Positions 48,564 to 58,045 of a stretch of DNA of 64,000 bases are shown piece after piece (the stretch's first letter is position 1; the number at the start of each line of letters is the position of its first letter). The stretch comes from Cytophagaceae bacterium (GTDB lineage Bacteria > Bacteroidota > Bacteroidia > Cytophagales > JAIYAX01). The stretch lies in NCBI GenBank assembly GCA_027488815.1, contig JAIYAX010000012.1, forward strand, positions 595,379 through 659,378, written 5' to 3'. The translations under genes and the position numbers were made by a program. A model generated the notes under the pieces. It was not told the DNA's origin, made no database searches, and worked only from the letters and a program-made list of their open reading frames with translations.

Positions 48564-48963
48564 CAATCATTTTTTGTTTCATTTCCTTTACCGAGCGCAG
48601 TTCTGTATTCAGATAGCCCACCAGACTGTCGAGTTGAGTGAAGTCTTCCACATGGTAATTTCTCATCCAAACCATCATAGCTTCGTCGGCTTGATTAAGT
48701 CCCATCAAAGCCTCATTGAGTATTTGGGCACGCATGGCACTATCAGCACTGTTAAGACCAGAGTCTGCCTTGGCGATGGTTTCTCTAAGTTGGGATTTTA
48801 GTTTCATCAGATCGTCCATACGGGGCATCATCTCGTCGTGGACGGCCATCACCTCTTGCTTCATTTTGGCAATTTCGAGCACTCTTGAATCATTACATGC
48901 CCAGAAAATGGATAAAGCAAACAAGAGGGTAGCAGGTATCAGGTATTTTTTATGAAGGGTCAT
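48514..48963 (-). CDS. Coiled-coil lipoprotein of unknown function
   Basis: MTLHKKYLIPATLLFALSIFWACND then helical sequence; overlaps the SCO start. Confidence 0.65.
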   Translation of the reverse strand: MTLHKKYLIPATLLFALSIFWACNDSRVLEIAKMKQEVMAVHDEMMPRMDDLMKLKSQLRETIAKADSGLNSADSAMRAQILNEALMGLNQADEAMMVWMRNYHVEDFTQLDSLVGYLNTELRSVKEMKQKMIDGITKAEEALAKYSAQ

Positions 48964-49084
48964 AAAGTCTAGAAGTTTTAAGCCAGAATTAAATTTCATT
49001 ATTCATGCCAAATATACCTCCTGTAGCCTCATCTGTTTAAAATTTCAGCCATATTTAAACGCAAAAAATCAGTCGTTCTAAAAC

Positions 49085-50224
49085 ATGTTCAGTTATTGGG
49101 AGCAAAGTACCGTTTGGGATGCTGATGTATTGATCATCGGGGCAGGCTTAGTCGGGCTATCAGCAGCTGCGGAGATTTTGGAAGAGTTTCCGGGTATAAA
49201 ACTGACTGTCCTGGATCGCTCTTCTTTGCCCTATGGTGCCAGCTGGAAGAATGCTGGATTTGCTTGCTTTGGCAGTGTAAGTGAACTTAAGGAGGATCTG
49301 ATGGTATTGGGCGCAGATAAAATGCTGGAACTGGTCACCATGAGAGTCGAAGGGCTAAAACGTACCCGAAAGCGGCTTGGTGATCAGGCCATACAATATC
49401 GTCCTGTAGGAGGATACGAGTTGCTGGGTGTTGAGGATGATGGACTTTTAGACAGCATGCTTGAGTTCAACGATCTGCTTCATGACTATTTTGCGATCGA
49501 TGTGTTTCGTCAGGCAGATGAATTCATTGAGAAATTCGGTTTTAATCAACAGGCGGTCAAGCATTTGATCCTCAATCCCTTGGAAGGCCATTTGCATACC
49601 GGATTGCTAATGAAGAAGTTAAGCTCCTATGTCAGTAGTCTGGGCGGGATGATCATTTCCGGCGTTGAAGTCTTGGAGATGAATAAAACTCCGGTACCTG
49701 AGATTTCCTTCAACTGGGCTCATCAACGGATCAGGCTGAGCCCCAAAGCCATGGCCATTTGTACCAATGCATTTACCAGCCAGTTGATCGATCAGGATGA
49801 AATCAAACCGGGCAGGGGACTGGTGCTGCTATCAAAACCAATGGATAATCTCCCATTCAAAGGGACTTTTCATGTTGACAAAGGCTATTTTTACTTCAGA
49901 GACCTTGAAGGCAGGCTGCTGATCGGCGGCGGACGTAACCTTGATTTTGAAAATGAAGCTACCTTGCAACCCGGGATCAACCCATTGATAAAAGAAAGGC
50001 TTATAGAACTTGTCGAAAACACCCTTTTGCCGGGAAGTACATTTGATCTGGAAATGGAATGGTCCGGTGTGATGGCTTTTGGTGAAGACAAAATGCCCAT
50101 TATCCGACTCCAAAGCCCACAGGTAGCTCTTGCAGTCCGAATGGGCGGAATGGGAGTAGCCATTGCAGGCAAAGCCGGTGAGCTGGTGAAAAAATGCCTT
50201 GAACCAATCCTTCGAACAATTTAA
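49085..50224 (+). CDS. FAD-dependent (DAO-type) oxidoreductase
   Basis: DVLIIGAGLVGLSAAAEIL and C-terminal GGMGVAIAGKAGELV. Confidence 0.88.
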   Translation: MFSYWEQSTVWDADVLIIGAGLVGLSAAAEILEEFPGIKLTVLDRSSLPYGASWKNAGFACFGSVSELKEDLMVLGADKMLELVTMRVEGLKRTRKRLGDQAIQYRPVGGYELLGVEDDGLLDSMLEFNDLLHDYFAIDVFRQADEFIEKFGFNQQAVKHLILNPLEGHLHTGLLMKKLSSYVSSLGGMIISGVEVLEMNKTPVPEISFNWAHQRIRLSPKAMAICTNAFTSQLIDQDEIKPGRGLVLLSKPMDNLPFKGTFHVDKGYFYFRDLEGRLLIGGGRNLDFENEATLQPGINPLIKERLIELVENTLLPGSTFDLEMEWSGVMAFGEDKMPIIRLQSPQVALAVRMGGMGVAIAGKAGELVKKCLEPILRTI

Positions 50225-50226
50225 TT

Positions 50227-52278
50227 ATGAGAAATATACCTTTTTTTCTTGCCTTTGTTATCAGTCTGACGTTCGGCAGCGGACTGTCAGCACAGGAGTC
50301 TGGTGACGGCCAAAGTTTCACAGTGGAGATCGAACAGGATCAACAACTAAAAACCGTTGAATTAATCTATGACAAGGTTCGCCTGGGAAATGGCCCGGTA
50401 GATGTCGAATTCAGAGCCATTTCAATGGCCGGAAGGTTTTCTGAGAAAATCGAAGGTGTAGCCAAAGTGGTCATTCAAGGGAAGGAGCGTTCCCTCATTT
50501 TTGAGAAAGGCGTTTCAAAGACCAAAATTGAACTTGGTTCCTCAGGCAAAGAAGACATTCTTATCCCGGGTATTGACTCTTTCCGGGTCGAGGTTAAAGT
50601 TATTCCGGCCTGGTTGAGCATCCTTCCGCCCCTAATCGCCATTGTGCTGGCTCTGGTGATCAAAGAAGTGGTCGCCTCGTTGCTGCTAGGGATATTTGCC
50701 GGGGCATTTATTTTAACAGGCCTCAGCTTTGAAGGGATTGGAATTGCGTTCCTGAGGGTGATTGATACCTACATCATTGGCAGTTTGCTTGACCGGGGCC
50801 ACTTGGCCGTAGTGCTGTTCTCTACCATGATAGGTGGAATGGTAGCTCTTGTCTCCCGAAATGGTGGAATGGCCGGAATTGTCCATAAGTTTTCAGCCTA
50901 TGCCAAAAGCGGCAGATCAAGCCAGCTCATCACCTGGGCACTTGGCATTGCGATCTTCTTTGATGACTATGCCAATACACTGATCGTGGGAAACACCATG
51001 AGGCCAGTGACCGACCGGTTTAAAGTCTCCAGAGAAAAGCTATCCTATCTGGTCGATAGTACAGCTGCACCTGTAGCGGCTGTTGCATTTGTTACAACCT
51101 GGATCGGCGCAGAATTAGGGTATATCAAAGATGCTGTCAGCAATTTAAACATTAGCGAAAGTGCTTACTCCATATTTCTGAACTCGCTTCAGTACGCCTA
51201 CTACCCTTTCTTTACCATCTTTTTTATGTTTCTGCTGATCTGGATGAGAAGAGATTATGGTCCAATGTGGACAGCGGAGGACAGAGCCTACAAAACCGGA
51301 GTGCTTAACCTCCCTTCTGCTCATGCCTTTGATGACGGCCAAAGTGGTCAGAACAGCGATTATGAAACCATCCCCGGTGTGAAAATCAACTGGTGGAATG
51401 CTTTTTTACCAGTCTTACTGGTAGTAGTAGCAACCATAGTAGGCCTGATTTATACGGGACTGGAGGTGAGTCAGGAGCAAATCAAAGTGATGGCTGGCTA
51501 TAATGAGTCACAAAGTACCTGGGCACAACTGGGTCTCTTAAGTCAGGAAGGGCCAGCCGGGTGGTTCAGGAAGTTGGGCATTGTAATTGGAAATGCTGAT
51601 GCCTACAATTCGCTGCTTTGGGCTTCTTTTTCAGGGCTATTGCTGGCCTTGTTGCTGAGTGTTTTGAGAGGAATAATGAAGCTTCATCAGGCCGTTGAGG
51701 TGATGCTGACGGGGTTCAGAACCATGCTCATGGCCATGCTTATCCTTACCCTTGCCTGGTCTATTTCTAAAGTTACAGAAGACCTGCATACGGCTGACTA
51801 CATCACCTCACTGGTAAGCGGTAATGTGCCGGTTTGGCTGCTTCCTGCCATTACTTTTGTGCTGGCAGGTCTGATTGCTTTTGCAACAGGCACGAGTTGG
51901 GGCACAATGGCGATTTTATATCCGCTGAGCCTGCCGGCAGCATGGCAGTTGGCACAGGTCTCCGGCCTAGACTCTGCCAGTCAGATGGAGTTGATGTACC
52001 ACATGGCTTCGGTAGTTCTGGCGGGCTCGGTTCTTGGAGACCATTGCAGCCCAATCTCCGATACCACGATCATGAGCTCATTGGCGTCTGACTGTAACCA
52101 TTTGCAGCATGTAAAAACCCAAATGCCCTATGCCATGACAGTTGGTGGTGTGGCTATCCTGTGCAGCTTATTGGCTTCTGCGCTGGCTTTACCTTTCTGG
52201 ATGATCTTTCTCATAGGTGGGTCCTTACTTTGGGCGATTGTTCGGTTTTTTGGCAGAAAATACGACTGGTCATCCTAG
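50227..52278 (+). CDS. NhaC-type Na+/H+ antiporter family protein with N-terminal extracytoplasmic extension
   Basis: Multi-TM, FFDDYANTLIVGNTMRPVTD, FATGTSWGTMAIL, GSVLGDHCSPISDTTIMSS. Confidence 0.88.
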   Translation: MRNIPFFLAFVISLTFGSGLSAQESGDGQSFTVEIEQDQQLKTVELIYDKVRLGNGPVDVEFRAISMAGRFSEKIEGVAKVVIQGKERSLIFEKGVSKTKIELGSSGKEDILIPGIDSFRVEVKVIPAWLSILPPLIAIVLALVIKEVVASLLLGIFAGAFILTGLSFEGIGIAFLRVIDTYIIGSLLDRGHLAVVLFSTMIGGMVALVSRNGGMAGIVHKFSAYAKSGRSSQLITWALGIAIFFDDYANTLIVGNTMRPVTDRFKVSREKLSYLVDSTAAPVAAVAFVTTWIGAELGYIKDAVSNLNISESAYSIFLNSLQYAYYPFFTIFFMFLLIWMRRDYGPMWTAEDRAYKTGVLNLPSAHAFDDGQSGQNSDYETIPGVKINWWNAFLPVLLVVVATIVGLIYTGLEVSQEQIKVMAGYNESQSTWAQLGLLSQEGPAGWFRKLGIVIGNADAYNSLLWASFSGLLLALLLSVLRGIMKLHQAVEVMLTGFRTMLMAMLILTLAWSISKVTEDLHTADYITSLVSGNVPVWLLPAITFVLAGLIAFATGTSWGTMAILYPLSLPAAWQLAQVSGLDSASQMELMYHMASVVLAGSVLGDHCSPISDTTIMSSLASDCNHLQHVKTQMPYAMTVGGVAILCSLLASALALPFWMIFLIGGSLLWAIVRFFGRKYDWSS

Positions 52279-52454
52279 TTTTTCTTTCAAAGTTTTAAGC
52301 TAAAGTCGAGGTGTTGTCAGGAGGAAATTATTGCCTTGACCTCATTAATTTTTGATCAAGTTTTGTCCCTGAAGCATCATGATTTCTTCATCATGGCTTT
52401 ACTTCGGGGTGATGCTGCTGGCATAGATTGAAGCTCACTTAAACATTTTATTTT

Positions 52455-52703
52455 ATGGCTTACATCAGCATCGAAGGCGTTGAGTACGAAAAAGAACTTA
52501 TCGACCTGGCAACCGAACACACCACCGGAAAAGGTGAAGAGAAACTTTCAAAAGATGAAGTGATGGAATTGTTAAAATCGGCGTTGGATGGCAAAGGAGT
52601 TACGGAGACTGAACGTCGTACTTTGGCTTACATCCGTCAGCAATTCAGCTTTACAGAAGCTGGAGCTGAACTTTTTGATATGGAGTTTTCCAAACTCAAC
52701 TAA
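52455..52703 (+). CDS. Conserved small protein (82 aa), unknown function
   Basis: ATG ORF followed by a strong terminator; acidic helical protein. Confidence 0.65.
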   Translation: MAYISIEGVEYEKELIDLATEHTTGKGEEKLSKDEVMELLKSALDGKGVTETERRTLAYIRQQFSFTEAGAELFDMEFSKLN

Positions 52704-52707
52704 AAGC

Positions 52708-52737
52708 AAAGGCCGGGACTTTTCCGGCCTTTTTTTT
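52708..52737. terminator. Rho-independent terminator, likely bidirectional
   Basis: AAAGGCCGG-GACTTTT-CCGGCCTTTTTTTT. Confidence 0.85.
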
Positions 52738-53638
52738 ATCCCAATAGTAACCTGAACCATTCTTTGTAAGACAGTAGAAGAATAGCTGCGAACGACAGAA
52801 ACAAGGCCCACCGACGGTACCTGCCCAATTGCTCACCAAATGCAAATACAGAAACGGTTCCGGCAATCAATATGGTCAGAATGTTTAAAGCCGGGAAAAC
52901 GAAAACAGCATCATTGTTAAAATCATCAAGAGCTTTTAACAGCAAAATAAGGCTAAAGTAATTGACTGTTCCCAATGAAATACCTCCGGCAATGGCTTTC
53001 CAGCTCCAGGGAAGTTTTCCGATCAGAGCAGCAATCAACCCTGCCGTACCAGCGAAAAAGAAGACGGAGATGATGAAACCATTTTTATCACCCTCCTTGA
53101 GGTACAGGTAGTTTCCCAAATTAATTCCGGTATCTACCAAACCGCTCATGATAAAAACGGCCACCGGAAGTAGGGCCATCTTCCAGGAAGAAACCAATGG
53201 ATCCTGACTGTTTCCCTGTGGGTTTATGGAGCTAAAAACAATGCTTAACAATGACAATAGGAGGCCCAGCCACTGAAAAAGATCCAAGGCTCCGGTTGGG
53301 ATATCGGCGATCCAAACGGCGGCAATCATCGGGATCACCATCGACATCTTATTGGCCACAGAGCTCAGCGTGACACTCACATATCGTGCAGTGTACCCAA
53401 CCAAATAAAAAGTGGAAACAAACAAGAGGCCCAAACCCATAGTGAAATACAGGTAAGGAGTATGGAAGAAATCATTTACGTTATGAAAGCCTCCACCAGA
53501 TACCATAAGCCCGATGAGAACACAAGTGAAATAGTTGACGATGATGGCTTGAAACACCGGTACATGAAAGCGGCCAAAAAGTCGAAAGCAGATAAACAGC
53601 CCGGCAGTGAAACCTGCTGCCAGCAAAAGGTTGAGCAT
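52736..53638 (-). CDS. EamA/DMT-type transporter
   Basis: Roughly ten TM helices in paired pattern. Confidence 0.8.
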   Translation of the reverse strand: MLNLLLAAGFTAGLFICFRLFGRFHVPVFQAIIVNYFTCVLIGLMVSGGGFHNVNDFFHTPYLYFTMGLGLLFVSTFYLVGYTARYVSVTLSSVANKMSMVIPMIAAVWIADIPTGALDLFQWLGLLLSLLSIVFSSINPQGNSQDPLVSSWKMALLPVAVFIMSGLVDTGINLGNYLYLKEGDKNGFIISVFFFAGTAGLIAALIGKLPWSWKAIAGGISLGTVNYFSLILLLKALDDFNNDAVFVFPALNILTILIAGTVSVFAFGEQLGRYRRWALFLSFAAILLLSYKEWFRLLLG

Positions 53639-53695
53639 ATTACATTAGATTGCACAAAGCTAAGCATTCCCTTTCCTTACCCTTCAGAATTATCC

Positions 53696-54607
53696 TTGTT
53701 TCAGGTTTTAAGTCTTAACGAATTTGACCGATTGCATGGGCAGATAAGTCGTCCCTGGTACTTTACCAGTGATTACATCCACACTTTTGTAAAGCCTGAT
53801 GAAGCGATATGGCTGTGTTACTTCCTGCAACAAAAAGCCATCGGAGCTATTTTGGTTTGCCGAATGGGGGATGAATGGAGTTCAATTCCAAGAGCTCCCT
53901 TCGGAGGATTTTGGTTCTGGGATAAAGACTTTAGGCCTTCTCCTCAACAGCTTTCAAAAGATCTTGGTCAGATATTAAAGGTGTTGGCTATCAAACAACT
54001 ATGGGTCAGGTCCTCAGCTGCTTTTTATGACTTGGCTGATCCTTCTGTTTATCTGGCGGAAGGCTGGAGCAACCAGACAACATCGTATACCTATGCCTTG
54101 CCGCTCATGCAGGGAATCCCACAAATGGGAGAGACAGCATCCAGGAAGCTAAGAAAAATGAGGCGTGAAGGGTTTGAGCTTCGCTCCTGGCAACCTGCGG
54201 CAAATGCTCTTCATGATTTTATTGCAGATGCCAGAAGAAGAGAGGGCCATCAGCAATTGTTCAGCCCATCAATGGCAGAGGAAGTTGTTAAAAGACTTGG
54301 AAAGCCTTATGAGATCGAAGGGGTTTGGAAAGATGGCCAGCTTGCTGCCATTGGCTTAGCCTTGCTTGCAACGGAGGGGGTGATGTACCATTACCAACCG
54401 GCTGATGCTGCCGATTTTAGAAGCTGGAGCCCATTGGTTCTTTGTAATTGGGGATTACTGCAGAAGGCTATCGACATGAAGCTGCTTTGGCTTGATCTGG
54501 GTACTGCTGCACATGATGGGAAGGAGCTACTAGGTTTGGTACATTTCAAGCTATCTCTGGGAGCGAAGCGAATAGCGCAACTTAGCTATGTTTTCAAGCC
54601 CGCCTGA
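53696..54607 (+). CDS. GNAT/FemAB-like acyltransferase (start uncertain)
   Basis: MRREGFELRSWQ, FIADARRREGHQQLFSP, WLDLGTAAHDGKELLGLVHFKLSLGAK; no ATG near the expected start, first plausible TTG is 53696. Confidence 0.65.
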   Translation: MFQVLSLNEFDRLHGQISRPWYFTSDYIHTFVKPDEAIWLCYFLQQKAIGAILVCRMGDEWSSIPRAPFGGFWFWDKDFRPSPQQLSKDLGQILKVLAIKQLWVRSSAAFYDLADPSVYLAEGWSNQTTSYTYALPLMQGIPQMGETASRKLRKMRREGFELRSWQPAANALHDFIADARRREGHQQLFSPSMAEEVVKRLGKPYEIEGVWKDGQLAAIGLALLATEGVMYHYQPADAADFRSWSPLVLCNWGLLQKAIDMKLLWLDLGTAAHDGKELLGLVHFKLSLGAKRIAQLSYVFKPA

Positions 54608-55869
54608 TCAAATCCCTTTTTAGCGGCAACCTCCCGGATGGCAATCAGTAAGATTAACTCAAGTGCTGCATTGCTCCACCCATAGACAAATAAGAAAGTT
54701 TCATGACCCAACTGCTCAGCTAAGGAAATGAACAAAATAAATCGGGTGATCAATGAGAACGTCTGAAAGACCAATAAAAGTTGGAGTTTCCTTTTGACAT
54801 AAAAAATGTAAGCCAATGGGCTGGATGCAAACCAAACGACCATCCAGGGGATAAAGTAGTTGGCCATTTGGGCTGATGGCACCCAGGCCTTACCAAAAGC
54901 GAAACTAAACATCGCCTCGCCCCAGAAAATCACCGGAAGCAGGGTGAGCAGACCTGCAAGCAACAAAAACAGCATCAACTGATCTGTCAGCCCTCTGAGC
55001 CGATTTCCCTGGCTATGGCTCAGCTCAGTTGCTTTTTGAACATACACCTCTCCAATGGTGAGGCTGAGGATGATTTTTGGCAATTGCAACACCCTCAGGG
55101 CCAGGTTGTAATAGCCAAGAATACGTTCTCCGTAAAACAAGGCAATCAGGTAATTTGGCAATTCACGAGCTGCCGCCCCAACCCCTTCCGAAAACAGAGC
55201 AAAGGCAGGGAAATCAAGGTATTTTCGGCTGATCGCCACAAAGACCTTTCTATGGATGGGTAATTGCCTGATGGCTTTGCGGTTGATGTAAAGCAGGTAG
55301 CTAAATCCAGCCAATTGCCCTGCAAGTGCCCCCCAGATCAGTCCATTGAGCAGCGAGGTCTGAACATAACCCAGCCCCAGGCTGACCAAAGCGGTGGTTA
55401 TGGCCTGAACAATCTTGGCTTTAGAGATTTCCAGAAACTGCTTTTTTCGGGTGAGCCAGGAGCTAAAGATGAGGATGCCTGCTGTAAGAAAAGTGCCAGG
55501 CGCAACCCAATAGAGCAAGCCTAGCCAGGAGTTGCCGGGAAAGAATTGAAGTAGTCCGTTGCCTGTCAGCCACAACAACAAAGCCCCTGCTATGGTAAGT
55601 AAGAAGCTTAGGATCAATAACTGCCAGGCATGCCTGTCACGTCGGGGCAGCAAAATGGCCGTTTCATATTTACCGGTGGTCAGCGTGGCACTCAACGTAA
55701 GAGTGGCCATGAAAAGGGCAAAAACCCCAAAAGCTTCCGGGGCATACAGTCGGGTAAGCCATGGGGAAATCAGAATATTGATGGCCTGTGCGGCACTGTT
55801 GCCGGCGAGCAGTCGGAATACATTGCGGACAAACTCTGAGGATTTGATCTTCTGCAGCATTCTGGCCAT
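54586..55869 (-). CDS. Polysaccharide flippase (Wzx-like)
   Basis: About 12 TMs; LLAGNSAAQAINILISPWLTRLYAPEAFGVFALF. Confidence 0.85.
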   Translation of the reverse strand: MARMLQKIKSSEFVRNVFRLLAGNSAAQAINILISPWLTRLYAPEAFGVFALFMATLTLSATLTTGKYETAILLPRRDRHAWQLLILSFLLTIAGALLLWLTGNGLLQFFPGNSWLGLLYWVAPGTFLTAGILIFSSWLTRKKQFLEISKAKIVQAITTALVSLGLGYVQTSLLNGLIWGALAGQLAGFSYLLYINRKAIRQLPIHRKVFVAISRKYLDFPAFALFSEGVGAAARELPNYLIALFYGERILGYYNLALRVLQLPKIILSLTIGEVYVQKATELSHSQGNRLRGLTDQLMLFLLLAGLLTLLPVIFWGEAMFSFAFGKAWVPSAQMANYFIPWMVVWFASSPLAYIFYVKRKLQLLLVFQTFSLITRFILFISLAEQLGHETFLFVYGWSNAALELILLIAIREVAAKKGFDQAGLKT

Positions 55870-55931
55870 TTTCAAAGGTAAGTATTGCCCGGCATCCGGC
55901 AATTTGGTAGGCTTTTGGGTATGTTTGCGAT

Positions 55932-56687
55932 ATGCTTAAGCAGTGGTTGAAGAATTGGATTTCCGAGCGTCATAGAGTGGCACTTAGGCTGTGGTTTTAC
56001 CGATCTACTTCATGGTGGTATATAGGCAACAAACGAACCTGCAACCTGTGCATCCGACGGTTCAGCAAGTTTTTACCCTATGGGATTGAAGAGCTTAGAA
56101 CCGAAGCCTGCTGTCCACATTGCAGATCATTGGAGCGATCCCGTTTGCTTGCATTTTATTTACGCCGAGAGGTCTTTCCTGTCCTCAAGTCAGGCCGGGT
56201 CTTGCATTTTGCCCCTGAATCTTCCATAAGCAGGCTTTTTCGGGAAGAAAGCAGCCTGAATTATCTATCCGTGGACATCAATCCGGAATTGGCCATGCAG
56301 TTTGCCGACATTCACCAGCTCCCATTTGCCGACAATCAATTCGAACTGATCCTTAATAGCCACGTTTTATCAGTGGTGCCGGATGACCGCAAAGCCCTTT
56401 CCGAGATGTATCGGGTACTTAAGCCGGGGGGATTGCTCCTCTTGCAGGAGTTTGTACATGATCATCAGGCTACCAGGGAACTGCCTTCAAACGCAAGCCT
56501 TGAACAAAGGCAGCAGTTTTTTTCACGAGATGACCTTTTCAGAGATTATGGACAAGATTTTATGAGCAGGGTAGAGGAGGCAGGTTTTAGGGCAATACGG
56601 TTGAATTATGCAGCTAGCCTTAGCCCGGAAACCAGAGAGAAGTATCGTCCCGATGACGGACATGGGATTTTTATTTGCAGGAAATGA
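55932..56687 (+). CDS. SAM-dependent methyltransferase with N-terminal CxxC..CxxC zinc-ribbon-like segment
   Basis: CNLC..CPHC, LHFAPE, MYRVLKPGGLLLLQEF. Confidence 0.85.
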   Translation: MLKQWLKNWISERHRVALRLWFYRSTSWWYIGNKRTCNLCIRRFSKFLPYGIEELRTEACCPHCRSLERSRLLAFYLRREVFPVLKSGRVLHFAPESSISRLFREESSLNYLSVDINPELAMQFADIHQLPFADNQFELILNSHVLSVVPDDRKALSEMYRVLKPGGLLLLQEFVHDHQATRELPSNASLEQRQQFFSRDDLFRDYGQDFMSRVEEAGFRAIRLNYAASLSPETREKYRPDDGHGIFICRK

Positions 56688-58045
56688 TGAAGCAGTTACT
56701 TGAACTTTTTCTGTTTCTGCCTGGAATGATTTGGCGCACCAGGCTTCGCTTCAAACGACTGATGGATCCGGTCCATATCCCCCAGATGGACCAGCATATT
56801 CTTGAGGGTTATGTTGACAAACTGGCTTATCAGCAGGGAGAAAACATTAAACTTTACCTCAAAGCACCGGAAGGAAAGGTTTTATTGCAATTTCAACAGG
56901 TATTGGGAAGTCAGAGGTTTGTCGATACGCATCAGTTAAGCATTGAGGGCAAGAACCAAAAGGACAGCCAAACCGCTGCCACCACAGGTTGTGGATGGTT
57001 ACCCGTTCTGGAGATACCCACTGCTACAATCGCTGATGCTCCCGGACATTACAGACTGAAGTGTTCTTCTGCTCTTCAGGAGCACTATATTACGTTTCTG
57101 GTCAGCAAAAGGAGCAAAGCAAAGATCGCCGTTATCTCACCTACCAGTACCTGGACAGCCTACAACCCCTATGGAGGTCAGTCCTTGTATAAAAATTTTA
57201 TAGATGATCGTCAGGTAAACGAGGTATCCACCCAACGACCCAATACAGCCTGTGAATATAAAGACCGCTTCAGCATTCATGACATGCACATTGAGGCGGG
57301 AATTTACCATTGGTTTGAACAGGAGTATGGCGCTGATCTTTTCCCTGATGACGCTCTGGAGAAAGGCTATGAGGCTTTTTCAGACTATAAACTGATTGTG
57401 TTTGCTTACCACATGGAGTATGTCTCGTCTGCGATGTACAAAACTGTACTTGATTTGATGAAAAAGGGTCATTCCCTGTTGTTTATGGGAGCGAATCAGT
57501 TTTACTGGAAAGTGCAATGGGACATGGATCATCAGCTTCTGGAGTGTCATAAAGATAGCAAGATCTTTAGCAGGGCCGGAGGTATCGGTGGACTTTGGAA
57601 ACATCAATTGAAAAGAGAAGAAGCTCTGATGGGGGCAGCATTCGACGAAAGAGGCATGGGCACCTATGCTCCCTATCAGGTGGCAGACCACAGCCATTGG
57701 ATCTATGAGGGCACCCAAGTGAAGGACGGTGATCTGTTTGGTAAATCAGGTTATAATGGCTTACCGATTTGCGGGGACGAAACCGATAAGATGAGCTTTT
57801 GGACCCCATCCGGATTTAAGCTGCTGGCCAAAGGACTTAATCCAGCCCAAGGAACAAATGAACCGCTGATATGGCCTGAAGTAGGGGTTAACTGGAACTC
57901 TGAGGGAGGCGGAGAAATAGTGCTTTTAGAAAAGTCCAGGCAGGGTATATTGAATACAGGTTCTATTCAAAGCGGGGCCGGGCTAATGCATGATCAGGTG
58001 TTCACCCGCTTGATCCAGAATTTCTGCAAGCGCTATGCCCGCTGA
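56684..58045 (+). CDS. N,N-dimethylformamidase large-subunit-like protein
   Basis: AVISPTSTWTAYNPYGGQSLYKNF and GANQFYWKV patterns. Confidence 0.75.
   Translation: MMKQLLELFLFLPGMIWRTRLRFKRLMDPVHIPQMDQHILEGYVDKLAYQQGENIKLYLKAPEGKVLLQFQQVLGSQRFVDTHQLSIEGKNQKDSQTAATTGCGWLPVLEIPTATIADAPGHYRLKCSSALQEHYITFLVSKRSKAKIAVISPTSTWTAYNPYGGQSLYKNFIDDRQVNEVSTQRPNTACEYKDRFSIHDMHIEAGIYHWFEQEYGADLFPDDALEKGYEAFSDYKLIVFAYHMEYVSSAMYKTVLDLMKKGHSLLFMGANQFYWKVQWDMDHQLLECHKDSKIFSRAGGIGGLWKHQLKREEALMGAAFDERGMGTYAPYQVADHSHWIYEGTQVKDGDLFGKSGYNGLPICGDETDKMSFWTPSGFKLLAKGLNPAQGTNEPLIWPEVGVNWNSEGGGEIVLLEKSRQGILNTGSIQSGAGLMHDQVFTRLIQNFCKRYAR

Noticed and set aside
55559-55939. 126-aa + ORF opposite the flippase
   Set aside because: Fully antisense to a convincing multi-TM frame; no recognisable family.
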